Made by a program: the position numbers and the translations under genes. From assembly GCA_002351705.1 (NCBI GenBank), contig DEHC01000062.1:1-22996 (forward strand): DNA of 22,996 nt. The letters are read 5' to 3'. This document shows, one piece after another, positions 1-7,790 of this stretch. Within the stretch, counting starts at the first letter, position 1; each line of letters begins with the position of its first letter. The notes beneath the pieces are model-generated. The model was not told the DNA's origin. It saw only the letters and a list, made by a program, of their open reading frames with translations, and searched no databases. The stretch is from Gammaproteobacteria bacterium UBA2810. Its GTDB lineage: Bacteria; Pseudomonadota; Gammaproteobacteria; Enterobacterales; Succinivibrionaceae.

Positions 1-17
1 CTTGCTGAGCGACAACA

Positions 18-80
18 GGCGTGCATTATACGCTGAATTCTGAGAGACGCAACACTTTTTTGATCTTTTTCAATAAATTT
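18..80 (-). promoter_or_regulatory. Stable-RNA-type sigma-70 promoter firing leftwards out of the window
   Basis: On the minus strand there is a consensus -10 box TATAAT (30..25), a 16-base spacer and a -35 box TTGCGT (52..47). Upstream of the -35 is an A/T-rich stretch (about 55-80) of the kind that forms an UP element. The -10 is followed at once by GCACGCC, which resembles the start-site region of gammaproteobacterial rRNA and tRNA promoters. The transcript would leave the window at base 1, so its product cannot be seen. An rRNA operon or tRNA gene is the natural guess, but this is inference from promoter form alone. Confidence 0.55.
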
Positions 81-83
81 CTG

Positions 84-109
84 AGGAATGGCGTCTGCAC
101 GCCATTCCT
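84..109. other. Perfect 10-bp hairpin between divergent transcription units
   Basis: AGGAATGGCG and CGCCATTCCT are exact inverse complements separated by the loop TCTGCA. No convincing T-run follows on either strand, so this is not a typical Rho-independent terminator. It lies between the leftward promoter at about 18-80 and gpmI. It could be a cruciform, a protein-binding palindrome or the remnant of a terminator. Confidence 0.45.
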
Positions 110-270
110 GTATTTCCAATCCATTCACCAAAACTCTCATTTATCAGCAGTTTCCGAAAAGCGCCTGCTGCTCCAGCCTCCTTCCTCATCATTTCGTCTG
201 CTGTCCATTTCATCAGTGAAAATGGTAAACTCATGCCTAAGATTTTCTTTCCTATATGGAGCATCTATAA

Positions 271-1803
271 ATGGCTGTAAAACCTTTCTGTCTCATCATC
301 ATGGACGGCTGGGGTCATAACGAGGATCCCTGGTTCAACGCTGTAGCGCACGCAAAGACCCCCAATCTTGACGCTCTGACCGCCAACTATGCAAACACCA
401 TCATCGCCGCGTCAGGCAGCGATGTAGGTCTTCCCGAGGGTCAGATGGGAAATTCCGAGGTCGGCCATACCAATATCGGCGCAGGCCGCATCGTCTATCA
501 GGAGCTCACCCGCATTACCAAGGCCATCAAGGACGGTGACTTCTTCAAGAATGAGGTTCTCTGCAGCGCCGTTGACAAGGCTGTCAAGGCAGGCAAGGCC
601 GTCCATATCATGGGACTCATGAGCCCGGGCGGAGTGCACAGCCACGAGGATCACATCGCAGCCATGATCAAGCTTGCCGCCGAGAGAGGCGCGCAGCAGA
701 TCTACCTGCACGGCTTCCTTGACGGACGTGACGTTGCCCCGCGCAGCGCTCAGTCATCAATCGACCGCTTCGACAAGCTCTTTGAGGAGCTCGGAAAGGG
801 CAGGATTGCATCCATGGTAGGACGCTACTTCGCCATGGACAGAGACAACCGCTGGGACCGCGTGCAGCAGGCCTATGACCTCCTCACCCTCGGCAAGTCC
901 GAGTTCCCCGCATTCAGGAGCGCATCCGACGCGCTGAAGGCTGCCTATGACCGCGGCGAGAACGATGAGTTCGTAAAGGCATCAGTCATCGGCGATACCC
1001 CTGCCACCGTAAATGACGGCGATGCAGTGATTTTCATGAACTTCCGCGCAGACCGCGCACGCCAGATCACCCGCGCCTTCGTCAACCCTGACTTCAGCAG
1101 CTTCGCAAGGGAGAAGGTTCCTGCCCTTGCTGATTTCGTCATGCTGACCCAGTATGCCGCAGACATCAAGACCGCCTGCGCGTATCCTCCCGAGGATCTC
1201 GTCAACACCTTCGGCGAGTGGGTTTCCAAGCACGGCAAGAAGCAGCTCCGCATCTCCGAGACCGAGAAGTACGCACATGTAACCTTCTTCTTCAACGGCG
1301 GAAAGGAAAAGCCCTTCGATGGCGAGGACCGCACCCTCATCAACAGCCCCAAGGTTGCAACCTACGATCTGCAGCCCGAGATGAGCTCCAAGGAGCTGAC
1401 CGAGAAGCTCTGCGCCGCCATCGAGAGCGGAAAGTACGACTACATCATCTGCAACTACCCTAACGGAGACATGGTCGGCCACACCGGCGTCTTCGAGGCA
1501 GCGGTAAAGGCCTGCGAGGCTGTTGATGACTCCATCGGCAAGGTAATCGCCTCCCTGAAGAAGGTAGGCGGCGAGTGCCTCATCACCGCTGATCACGGCA
1601 ACTGCGAGCGCATGAAGGACAAGACCACCGGACAGCCTTACACTGCCCACACCAACCTGCCTGTTCCACTCATCTATTTCGGCAGGAAGGCCAAGGCGCT
1701 TGATGGCGGCAGGCTTTCCGATCTTGCTCCTACCATGCTCTCCCTTACCGGAATGGAAATCCCCAAGGAAATGACCGGCAGGCCCCTTATTACCCTTGAG
1801 TAG
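271..1803 (+). CDS. gpmI: 2,3-bisphosphoglycerate-independent phosphoglycerate mutase
   Basis: This enzyme interconverts 3- and 2-phosphoglycerate in cytoplasmic glycolysis and gluconeogenesis, using two Mn ions and a phosphoserine intermediate. The 510-residue length is normal for the family. Visible landmarks are the N-terminal metal-binding MDGWG (Asp12), the catalytic serine in GNSEVGHTNIGAGR (Ser62), and the C-terminal metal motif TADHGNCERM with a downstream TAHTNLPVP. The ATG is preceded by a TGGAG Shine-Dalgarno about nine bases upstream. The gene lies immediately upstream of envC, as in Escherichia coli, and probably shares its transcript. I found no convincing promoter just upstream. 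Codon choice is strongly biased, as in highly expressed genes. Confidence 0.97.
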   Translation: MAVKPFCLIIMDGWGHNEDPWFNAVAHAKTPNLDALTANYANTIIAASGSDVGLPEGQMGNSEVGHTNIGAGRIVYQELTRITKAIKDGDFFKNEVLCSAVDKAVKAGKAVHIMGLMSPGGVHSHEDHIAAMIKLAAERGAQQIYLHGFLDGRDVAPRSAQSSIDRFDKLFEELGKGRIASMVGRYFAMDRDNRWDRVQQAYDLLTLGKSEFPAFRSASDALKAAYDRGENDEFVKASVIGDTPATVNDGDAVIFMNFRADRARQITRAFVNPDFSSFAREKVPALADFVMLTQYAADIKTACAYPPEDLVNTFGEWVSKHGKKQLRISETEKYAHVTFFFNGGKEKPFDGEDRTLINSPKVATYDLQPEMSSKELTEKLCAAIESGKYDYIICNYPNGDMVGHTGVFEAAVKACEAVDDSIGKVIASLKKVGGECLITADHGNCERMKDKTTGQPYTAHTNLPVPLIYFGRKAKALDGGRLSDLAPTMLSLTGMEIPKEMTGRPLITLE

Positions 1804-1821
1804 GATTAAGAAATTCCAGTG

Positions 1822-3108
1822 ATGAGAAACCGCAGGCAGAACAAAGCAGCCGGATGTTTGGCCGCCATGGTTGCTGCCTGCGGTATTTTCATGTCCGATT
1901 CCGCCTCCGGTGCCGCTGATGTCACCGGAAGCAGCCTCGACGATGTCCGCAAGGAAATCGGCGAGCATAAAACCAGGGCCGAGAACAATGAGAGGGATCT
2001 CAATTCGGTCCGCAGTGAAATCAAATCAACCCAGAAGGAATCCGACCGCCTCGCGCGGCAGCTCAGCTCGGATCAGAAGCGCATCGACTCAATCTCGCAG
2101 AGCCTTTCCCAGATCAACGAGAAAATAAAAGCACTCGAGGAGCAGAAGGAAAGGCAGAAGGACATGATTGCGAGGCAGCTGGTCGAGGCATACAAAATAG
2201 GCAGGGACGACTACCTCAAGCTTGTCCTGAACCAGAAGGATCCCGCGGCCACTGACCGCGCCCTCGAATACTACCGCTACATCAACGAGGCCAGGGTTCA
2301 GGCCGTCAGGGACATCGAGCAGACCGAGGCGGAGCTCCGCGCTGCGCTCAAAAAGAGGTCAGATGAGAGCAAAGAGCTGCAGAAGCTGCAGGACAGGCGC
2401 CGCTCCGACATAAAAAAGCTCAGCGAGATCAAGGAAAGGAAGCAGGCGGCCGAGAAGTCCCTAAGCGAGTCGCTCAGGGAGGAGCGCAGCGAGATAGCGA
2501 GGCTCGAGGAGGACGAGCGTCAGATCCAGGCATACCTCGTGAAGCTCGAGGAAGAGCGCAAGGCAAAGGAAAAGGCCGAAAAGGAAAGGATCGAGAAGCT
2601 TAAGGCCGAAGAGGAGAGAAAGAGAAAGGCCGAGGAGGCCGGCAGGAAGAGGAAGGAAGAGCAGGAAAGGGCTGAACGCCTGGCCGCCGAGCAGCAGAGG
2701 AAAGAGGCGGAGAAAGCCGCTGCGGAGAAGGCACGGCAGATCAGGCGCCACTCCTTGACCTGGCCGTCAACCGGAGAGGTTCTGAACAGGTTCGGCAGCA
2801 TCAGGAGCGGTCAGGTAAGGTGGAAGGGGCTGCTCTTCGGGACCGGCAACAGCCTCGTGAAGGCCGCAGGAAGCGGCACTGTCGTCATGGTGACTGCAAT
2901 GAAGCGCCTCGGGACCGTGATAATCGTGGATCACGGCGGCGGATTCATCTCCATTTACTGCAACAATCTCAATTCCCTCAAGAAACAGGGGGATCACGTC
3001 GAGCAGGGTGAGCTTATCGGCTACACCGGCACCAGCCAGGGCCTGTACTTCGAGCTCCGGAAGGACGGCGAGTCTGTCAGCCCTGCGGAATACCTGAGGA
3101 GAAGATAA
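1822..3108 (+). CDS. envC: Murein hydrolase activator EnvC (LytM/M23 family)
   Basis: EnvC is a periplasmic activator of the amidases AmiA and AmiB at the division septum, recruited by FtsEX. The protein has a signal peptide (about residues 1-31, ending in an Ala/Ser-rich stretch), a long Lys/Glu/Arg-rich coiled coil (about 35-300), and a C-terminal LytM fold. The LytM zinc ligands are lost: where active M23 peptidases have YxHL and HLHFE, this protein reads YCNNL and GLYFELR. That fits a non-enzymatic activator, as in E. coli EnvC. The ATG at 1822 is directly preceded by an in-frame GTG at 1819. The Shine-Dalgarno is poor, so the start is uncertain by one codon. It follows gpmI by under 20 bases, which suggests one operon. 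Confidence 0.93.
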   Translation: MRNRRQNKAAGCLAAMVAACGIFMSDSASGAADVTGSSLDDVRKEIGEHKTRAENNERDLNSVRSEIKSTQKESDRLARQLSSDQKRIDSISQSLSQINEKIKALEEQKERQKDMIARQLVEAYKIGRDDYLKLVLNQKDPAATDRALEYYRYINEARVQAVRDIEQTEAELRAALKKRSDESKELQKLQDRRRSDIKKLSEIKERKQAAEKSLSESLREERSEIARLEEDERQIQAYLVKLEEERKAKEKAEKERIEKLKAEEERKRKAEEAGRKRKEEQERAERLAAEQQRKEAEKAAAEKARQIRRHSLTWPSTGEVLNRFGSIRSGQVRWKGLLFGTGNSLVKAAGSGTVVMVTAMKRLGTVIIVDHGGGFISIYCNNLNSLKKQGDHVEQGELIGYTGTSQGLYFELRKDGESVSPAEYLRRR

Positions 3109-3474
3109 ATGAGGCTGACAGTCTTTCACAACATCGCAGTCGAGGACATATACCGGAAATCGCTTGCCCGCCTTACAGAAGGCGAGGATCTTCCTCAAAA
3201 GGAAGGCCTTGATCTGCACTATGCCATTTATAACGGAGGCATTCTGGGGCTTTCCGTAACGGACGGGAGCCGGCTGCTCTTCATCAAGGTTCTTGACATC
3301 ACGAGAAGGCGCGGGGTCGGCGCATACCTTTATGCAGAGACAGTGAAGTTTGTCAGGAAAAAGTGCGGCACGGAGCTTCAGGATGAGACGGCTGCCGGGC
3401 TCGCACATGACAGCGCCTGGGAGAGCTTTGTCTCGAGCAGCGCTGTCAGGGAATGCCTTTCGTTCGGCTCATAG
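3109..3474 (+). CDS. PanM/PanZ-like GNAT protein (putative PanD maturation factor)
   Basis: This 121-residue protein has the acetyl-CoA-binding GNAT motif A at residues 66-71 (RRRGVG), within DITRRRGVGAYL. That closely resembles the REVTRRRGVGQYL segment of E. coli PanM (PanZ, about 127 residues). PanM binds acetyl-CoA and triggers self-cleavage of aspartate decarboxylase PanD, the beta-alanine source for coenzyme A. The rest of the sequence matches PanM only loosely, so another small GNAT acetyltransferase remains possible. The ATG directly abuts the envC stop codon, with an AGGAG Shine-Dalgarno inside the end of envC, so it is very probably co-transcribed and translationally coupled. In E. 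coli the gene after envC is yibQ, so this neighbour is different. Confidence 0.6.
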   Translation: MRLTVFHNIAVEDIYRKSLARLTEGEDLPQKEGLDLHYAIYNGGILGLSVTDGSRLLFIKVLDITRRRGVGAYLYAETVKFVRKKCGTELQDETAAGLAHDSAWESFVSSSAVRECLSFGS

Positions 3475-3499
3475 CAACAAAAAGGCTGTTTCACCGAAA

Positions 3500-4084
3500 T
3501 CAGTCTGCGCCGAGCTCCGGTCCATGGTAGGATGACTCGGTCTCCACATGCTCGGTGACATCGACGACCTTGAGCTTCTCCTCCGGGAAATAGAGGTTCA
3601 TCTGGCGCTGCAGCGACTCGGAGAGCGTTATGTTCACCGAGGCGCAGCCGACGCATCCTCCATGGAACCTGACTGACACGGTTCCGTCATTCACGCCCTC
3701 AAGCTCGACCGAGCCGCCGTGGAGCGCAAGCGAAGGGTTGATCTTGGTCATGAAGACGAACTTCACCCTGTCCGCGATCGGACGGTCCTTTGCAAGCATG
3801 TCAAGCTTGATCTCAGGGGCCTTCAGCGTCAAGGTCTCGTTCTTGTAGCCGATGACGGCATTCTCAAGGTATGGTGCCGAGACCGGATCGACCACGATGT
3901 CGAGCCCAGGGAATGACACATTGATGTCCGCTGCGTCATACAGGTTCGGCGGGCAGAGCGCCACGCCGCAGTCCGCGTCCTCTGTCCCGGGATGCTCGAC
4001 AAAGACCCGGATTTTCGTTCCCTTGATCTGGGACGAGACTATTCCCGAGAGATATTTTACTGCTGCTTCGCTGACTGTTAACAT
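3500..4084 (-). CDS. nfuA: Fe-S biogenesis protein NfuA
   Basis: NfuA is a cytoplasmic carrier that receives an iron-sulfur cluster and passes it to target apoproteins, especially under stress. The 194-residue protein has an N-terminal degenerate A-type carrier domain (about 1-100, keeping Cys39 and Cys44) and a C-terminal Nfu domain. The Nfu domain has the cluster-binding CVGC at Cys144 and Cys147 in GGCVGCASV. The layout matches E. coli NfuA closely, including SAPYLENA and LTLKAP. The ATG has a strong AGGAGGA Shine-Dalgarno six bases upstream. The gene is divergent from pckA and has its own promoter with a very short leader. No clear IscR site was recognised. Confidence 0.95.
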   Translation of the reverse strand: MLTVSEAAVKYLSGIVSSQIKGTKIRVFVEHPGTEDADCGVALCPPNLYDAADINVSFPGLDIVVDPVSAPYLENAVIGYKNETLTLKAPEIKLDMLAKDRPIADRVKFVFMTKINPSLALHGGSVELEGVNDGTVSVRFHGGCVGCASVNITLSESLQRQMNLYFPEEKLKVVDVTEHVETESSYHGPELGAD

Positions 4085-4107
4085 GGGTGATCCTCCTTAA
4101 CTGCCCC

Positions 4108-4136
4108 TTTCTACTCTATGGGGCCGTTCCTGTCAA
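4108..4136 (-). promoter_or_regulatory. Sigma-70 promoter of nfuA
   Basis: On the minus strand a perfect -35 TTGACA (4136..4131), a 17-base spacer and a -10 TAGAAA (4113..4108) lie just upstream of nfuA. The predicted start near 4101 gives a leader of roughly 17 bases holding little more than the Shine-Dalgarno. Confidence 0.6.
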
Positions 4137-4210
4137 CCTCAAGAGGCAAATCACGCCCTGATCCGGATCCGCACGCCGTTTTTCATACGCAATCATTACA
4201 TTTTGATCAA

Positions 4211-4239
4211 TAGACTTGACGGGTAAAATTTCATATAAT
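4211..4239 (+). promoter_or_regulatory. Sigma-70 promoter of pckA
   Basis: TAGACT (4211-4216) and a perfect TATAAT (4234-4239) are separated by exactly 17 bases. Transcription would start near 4246, about 30 bases before the pckA ATG, and the leader contains a GGAGA Shine-Dalgarno. This agrees with the biased, high-expression codon use of pckA. The overlapping TTGACG at 4215 is only 13 bases from the -10 and is not the likely -35. Confidence 0.65.
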
Positions 4240-4276
4240 CCGGGTGTTCGAGTTGTTCTTCTATTGGAGATTTTAG

Positions 4277-5893
4277 ATGTCATTTTTTAAGGATGATCTG
4301 AAAAAGTACGGTATTACCGGCGTTAAGGAAGTTGTTTACAACCCTTCTTATGATCAGCTGTTCATGGAAGAGACTGATCCTTCTCTGACCGGCTATGACA
4401 AGGGCCAGGTAACCGAGCTCGGTGCCGTCAACGTAATGACCGGCGTTTACACCGGACGTTCCCCCAAGGACAAGTTCTTCGTTCTCGATGACACCAGCAA
4501 GGACACCGTATGGTGGACCAGCGACGAGTACAAGAACGACAACAAGCCTCTTTCCGAGAGCAGCTGGAAGGAAGTCAAGAAGATCGCTGCCGAGGAGCTC
4601 TCCAACAAGGACAAGCTCTATGTTATGGATGCATTCTGCGGCGCCAACGAGAACACCCGCATCAAGATCCGCTTCGTAATGGAAGTTGCTTGGCAGGCTC
4701 ATTTCGTCAAGAACATGTTCATCCGTCCTACCGAAGAAGAGCTCGAGAATTTCGGTGAGCCTGATTTCGTCATCCTCAACGCTTCCAAGGCCAAGGTAAA
4801 GAACTTCAAGGAGCTCGGACTCAACTCTGAGACCGCTGTTGTCTTCAACCTTACCGAGAAGGTTCAGGTTATCATCAACACCTGGTACGGCGGCGAGATG
4901 AAGAAGGGCATGTTCTCCTACATGAACTACCGTCTGCCTCTCATGGGCATGGCTTCCATGCACTGCTCCGCAAACACCAGCATGGACGAGAAGGAGACCG
5001 CAATCTTCTTCGGTCTGTCCGGAACCGGCAAGACCACCCTCTCCACCGATCCGAAGCGTAAGCTTATCGGCGATGATGAGCACGGCTGGGATGATGACGG
5101 CATCTTCAACTTCGAAGGCGGCTGCTACGCAAAGGTTATCAACCTTTCCAAGGAGAGCGAGCCTGATATTTACAACGCAATCAGACACAACGCCCTTCTC
5201 GAGAACGTAACCGTTGACGCAAACGGCAAGATTGACTTCGCCGACAAGTCCGTAACTGAGAACACCCGTGTTTCTTATCCTATCTACCACATCAAGAACA
5301 TCGTCAAGCCTGTTTCTCACGCCGGCCCTGCAACCAAGGTAATCTTCCTCTCCGCTGATGCATTCGGCGTTCTGCCTCCTGTATCAATCCTTGATCCTGA
5401 GCAGACCCAGTACTACTTCCTCTCCGGCTTCACTGCAAAGCTTGCAGGAACCGAGCGCGGAATCACTGAGCCTACCCCGACCTTCTCCGCTTGCTTCGGA
5501 CAGGCATTCCTTTCCCTCCATCCGACCAAGTACGGCGAGGAGCTCGTCAAGAAGATGCAGAAGTCCGGTGCCAAGGCTTACCTGGTAAACACCGGCTGGA
5601 ACGGAACCGGCAAGCGTATCTCCATCAAGGATACCCGCGGCATCATCGATGCGATCCTCGACGGCTCCATCGACAAGGCTGCTACCAAGAAGCTTCCTAT
5701 CTTCAACCTCACTGTACCGACCGAGCTTCCCGGCGTTGACACCAAGATCCTCGATCCGCGTGACACCTACCAGGATGCTTCCGAGTGGGAGAAGAAGGCA
5801 AAGGATCTCGCAGGCAGGTTCATCAAGAACTTCGTCAAGTACGAGAACAACGAGAAGGGCAAGTCTCTTGTAAAGGCTGGTCCTCAGCTCTAA
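4277..5893 (+). CDS. pckA: ATP-dependent phosphoenolpyruvate carboxykinase
   Basis: The enzyme interconverts oxaloacetate + ATP with PEP + CO2 + ADP. In succinate-forming rumen and gut anaerobes it mainly runs in the CO2-fixing direction and makes ATP on the way to succinate. The 538 residues include the substrate-binding TGRSPKDKF (Arg61), NTWYGGEMKKG (Lys209), MHCSAN (His229), the kinase-1a P-loop GLSGTGKT (246-253), and the metal motif IGDDEHGWDDDG. It looks much closer to the Anaerobiospirillum succiniciproducens enzyme than to that of E. coli, judged from memory. It has its own strong promoter and terminator, so it is a single-gene unit. Synonymous codon use is highly biased, suggesting abundant protein. 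Confidence 0.98.
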   Translation: MSFFKDDLKKYGITGVKEVVYNPSYDQLFMEETDPSLTGYDKGQVTELGAVNVMTGVYTGRSPKDKFFVLDDTSKDTVWWTSDEYKNDNKPLSESSWKEVKKIAAEELSNKDKLYVMDAFCGANENTRIKIRFVMEVAWQAHFVKNMFIRPTEEELENFGEPDFVILNASKAKVKNFKELGLNSETAVVFNLTEKVQVIINTWYGGEMKKGMFSYMNYRLPLMGMASMHCSANTSMDEKETAIFFGLSGTGKTTLSTDPKRKLIGDDEHGWDDDGIFNFEGGCYAKVINLSKESEPDIYNAIRHNALLENVTVDANGKIDFADKSVTENTRVSYPIYHIKNIVKPVSHAGPATKVIFLSADAFGVLPPVSILDPEQTQYYFLSGFTAKLAGTERGITEPTPTFSACFGQAFLSLHPTKYGEELVKKMQKSGAKAYLVNTGWNGTGKRISIKDTRGIIDAILDGSIDKAATKKLPIFNLTVPTELPGVDTKILDPRDTYQDASEWEKKAKDLAGRFIKNFVKYENNEKGKSLVKAGPQL

Positions 5894-5931
5894 TCCGGCT
5901 GAAAGCGGCATAGCCCGCAGATGAACGTTAT

Positions 5932-5959
5932 AAGGCAGATCTTCATGATCTGCCTTTTT
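5932..5959 (+). terminator. Rho-independent terminator of pckA
   Basis: AAGGCAGATC and GATCTGCCTT form a perfect 10-bp stem with loop TTCAT, followed by TTTTT. It sits about 40 bases after the pckA stop codon and upstream of the greB start chosen here. Confidence 0.9.
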
Positions 5960-5983
5960 CATTCAGGGAAAAGGCAACACACG

Positions 5984-6742
5984 ATGTATCACACCATGAT
6001 TATCACCAGGGACGGCTACAACATGCTGAAGGAGGAGCTTGACTATCTCTGGCTCATCAAGCGTCCCCTCATCACCGAGAAGGTCGCCTGGGCGGCGAGT
6101 CTCGGTGACCGCAGCGAGAATGCCGACTACCAGTACAACAAAAGGCTTCTCAGGCATATAGACAGCCGCGTGCGCTATCTCAAGATCACCATGAGCAACA
6201 TCAAGGTCGCAGACTACCGCCCCGATCAGGAAGGCACGGTGTATATCGGCGCTTACGTCGAGATCGAGAACGACGACGAGACCAGGAAGCTCAGCTTCAG
6301 GATAGTAGGCGAGGACGAACTATTCGGGCGCTCCGACGTCATAACGGTTGACTCCCCGATGGGAAAGGCGCTCCTCGGGAAAAAGGTCGATGACGAGGCA
6401 GCAGTAGAGACGCCGGGAGGCACGAAGTACTGGTATGTGAGCTCCATAAGCTACCGCCCGCGGGTTAAGCGCCGCGTGTCAGTCGGTGACTATGTAGATC
6501 TCGAGTGCCGCGACGAGAACCGTAACAGGACTGTCCTCATCACGGAAAATCCGGCTGACTCCTCTTTCGAGAATGCCATCGGTCCGGACTCCGATCTCGC
6601 GCGCGCAATACTCGGCAGGGAGGAGAGGACGCTCTTCACCATGAAGGACGGTCTCAAGGACGAGCCGTGGTGGATAGAGAGGATAGGAAAGACGCCTGAG
6701 CCGGACAAGAGCGAGTATCTTCCGACGAGCAGGGTAAGCTAG
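5984..6742 (+). CDS. greB: Transcription elongation factor GreB with an extra C-terminal domain
   Basis: GreB enters the RNA polymerase secondary channel and stimulates cleavage of backtracked RNA. Residues 1-158 align throughout with E. coli GreB (158 residues). They comprise an N-terminal coiled coil carrying AASLGDRSENADYQYNK, with tip acidic residues Asp42 and Glu45, then the FKBP-like C-terminal domain. The protein continues to 252 residues. Residues about 166-236 look like a second copy of the C-terminal domain: GDYVDLECRDENR parallels GAYVEIENDDETR, and DSDLARAILGR parallels DSPMGKALLGK. The start at 5984 gives an N-terminus one residue longer than E. coli and has AAGG nine bases upstream. 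An in-frame ATG at 5921 would overlap the pckA terminator and is unlikely. The gene converges with the next one. Confidence 0.92.
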   Translation: MYHTMIITRDGYNMLKEELDYLWLIKRPLITEKVAWAASLGDRSENADYQYNKRLLRHIDSRVRYLKITMSNIKVADYRPDQEGTVYIGAYVEIENDDETRKLSFRIVGEDELFGRSDVITVDSPMGKALLGKKVDDEAAVETPGGTKYWYVSSISYRPRVKRRVSVGDYVDLECRDENRNRTVLITENPADSSFENAIGPDSDLARAILGREERTLFTMKDGLKDEPWWIERIGKTPEPDKSEYLPTSRVS

Positions 6743-7782
6743 AGATAGATGCTGAGCGAGCGGCTTGCTCCGCTCATCACTGATGAGTTCATGTAGCGGC
6801 CGCTTATAACGGAACGCCTGTGCTGCATCTCCGGGGAAATGTCGAGCTTCGAGAAGCCGCCCGGAGTGCGCGACTCGCTGTCACTGCCGTCAGCACTGAT
6901 TCCGGCTGCGTTCCCGGATCTTTCATCAATGTCAGAAAGCCGCGATGCGGAAACACCTTCTGCCCCTGACTCGGAGACTCCTGAGCCAGACTCAGCAGCG
7001 CCGGACTTTTCAGCATTCCCGGCTTTGTCAGCTGACTCAGAGCCCGATGCTTCCTGGGCTTTCTCTTCCGCGAGCTCAGCCCTGGCGGACGCCTCGATGC
7101 TCTTCGCCTTGGCGGCAACCGAACGGTCTGCAGATGATGGCTCTGCCGGAGCAAGGGCAGCGGCGTAGACCTGCTGCATCTTGCTGATGGTCTTCTCGGG
7201 AGTCGACTCCTCGGAGACCGAGATTTGGACGGATCCGTCTGTTATATATGATCTGCCGTCAGGCCCCTTCTCCTTTCCGTAGGAAGGCGCCGAGGCATAC
7301 TGCCCGCCGACAGACTGGTGGCGGAGCTCATGGGTAATGACTTCCTTCTCACGGCTCTTGAGCTTGTCGACCTGCTTGATCTCCTGCTCGGTGAGCTCCT
7401 TGCCGTTGAGCGCGCGCTCAGTGCTGCCGGAGCCTCCGCGCTTCTCCGAGCCGCTTCCTGAGTCAGAACCGGTGCCTGAGCCGCCCTCTTTGCCGTCTGA
7501 GCCGCGGCGCGAGTCATCAGATTGGCGCTCGTTAACCGCATAGGAGGACTCGCCGCCCTCCGCGTCCGACGGGGTATACCAGCTTCCCTGGACCTGGGAG
7601 GAGGAGTCGCCCCTCGCGCGCTCGCGCTCGGAGCCTGACGCACCGGTGTTATTTGATGACGAGCTCTCTGCAGGAGGCACAACAGGCTCCCTCGCCCCTG
7701 TCTCACGGGCGGCCTGCTCGGCCGCCGCGTGGAAATACAGCGGCGAGAAATTCTGAAAGCCTGCTGAACCCACATCAATCAT
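6739..7782 (-). CDS. SprA-related putative zinc metalloprotease-like protein
   Basis: The conserved core (about residues 121-240) matches the SprA-related catalytic-domain family. It runs LTEQEIKQVDKLKSREKEV, then HELRH (151-155), a GGQYA..PSY segment, GPDGRSYI, and the tail KMQQV..AALAPAEPS. HELRH fits the HExxH zinc-binding pattern, although the family form I recall is HEQAH. No member has a role I can state with confidence. The flanks (about 30-120 and 235-320) are low-complexity Ser/Gly/Glu-rich, probably disordered, and there is no obvious signal peptide or membrane segment. Its Shine-Dalgarno overlaps the stop codon of the small gene upstream, so the two form an operon. Its stop codon overlaps that of greB on the other strand. 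Confidence 0.75.
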   Translation of the reverse strand: MIDVGSAGFQNFSPLYFHAAAEQAARETGAREPVVPPAESSSSNNTGASGSERERARGDSSSQVQGSWYTPSDAEGGESSYAVNERQSDDSRRGSDGKEGGSGTGSDSGSGSEKRGGSGSTERALNGKELTEQEIKQVDKLKSREKEVITHELRHQSVGGQYASAPSYGKEKGPDGRSYITDGSVQISVSEESTPEKTISKMQQVYAAALAPAEPSSADRSVAAKAKSIEASARAELAEEKAQEASGSESADKAGNAEKSGAAESGSGVSESGAEGVSASRLSDIDERSGNAAGISADGSDSESRTPGGFSKLDISPEMQHRRSVISGRYMNSSVMSGASRSLSIYL

Positions 7783-7790
7783 TTCTGACC

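Noticed and set aside
21..320. Rightward 99-residue open frame over the gpmI upstream region
   Set aside because: It begins with GTG, crosses the leftward promoter and the hairpin, runs into gpmI in another frame, and has no Shine-Dalgarno or recognisable protein character.
982..1968. Long leftward open frame opposite gpmI and the start of envC
   Set aside because: It is antisense to two well-supported genes and has no family features.
3475..3499. Terminator between the PanM-like gene and nfuA
   Set aside because: A T-run exists leftwards (GCCTTTTTG) but no stem of useful length precedes it.
4204..4211. FNR or CRP operator upstream of pckA
   Set aside because: TTGATCAA is only a collapsed half-site without the four-base spacer needed for FNR, and no TGTGA-N6-TCACA site is present.
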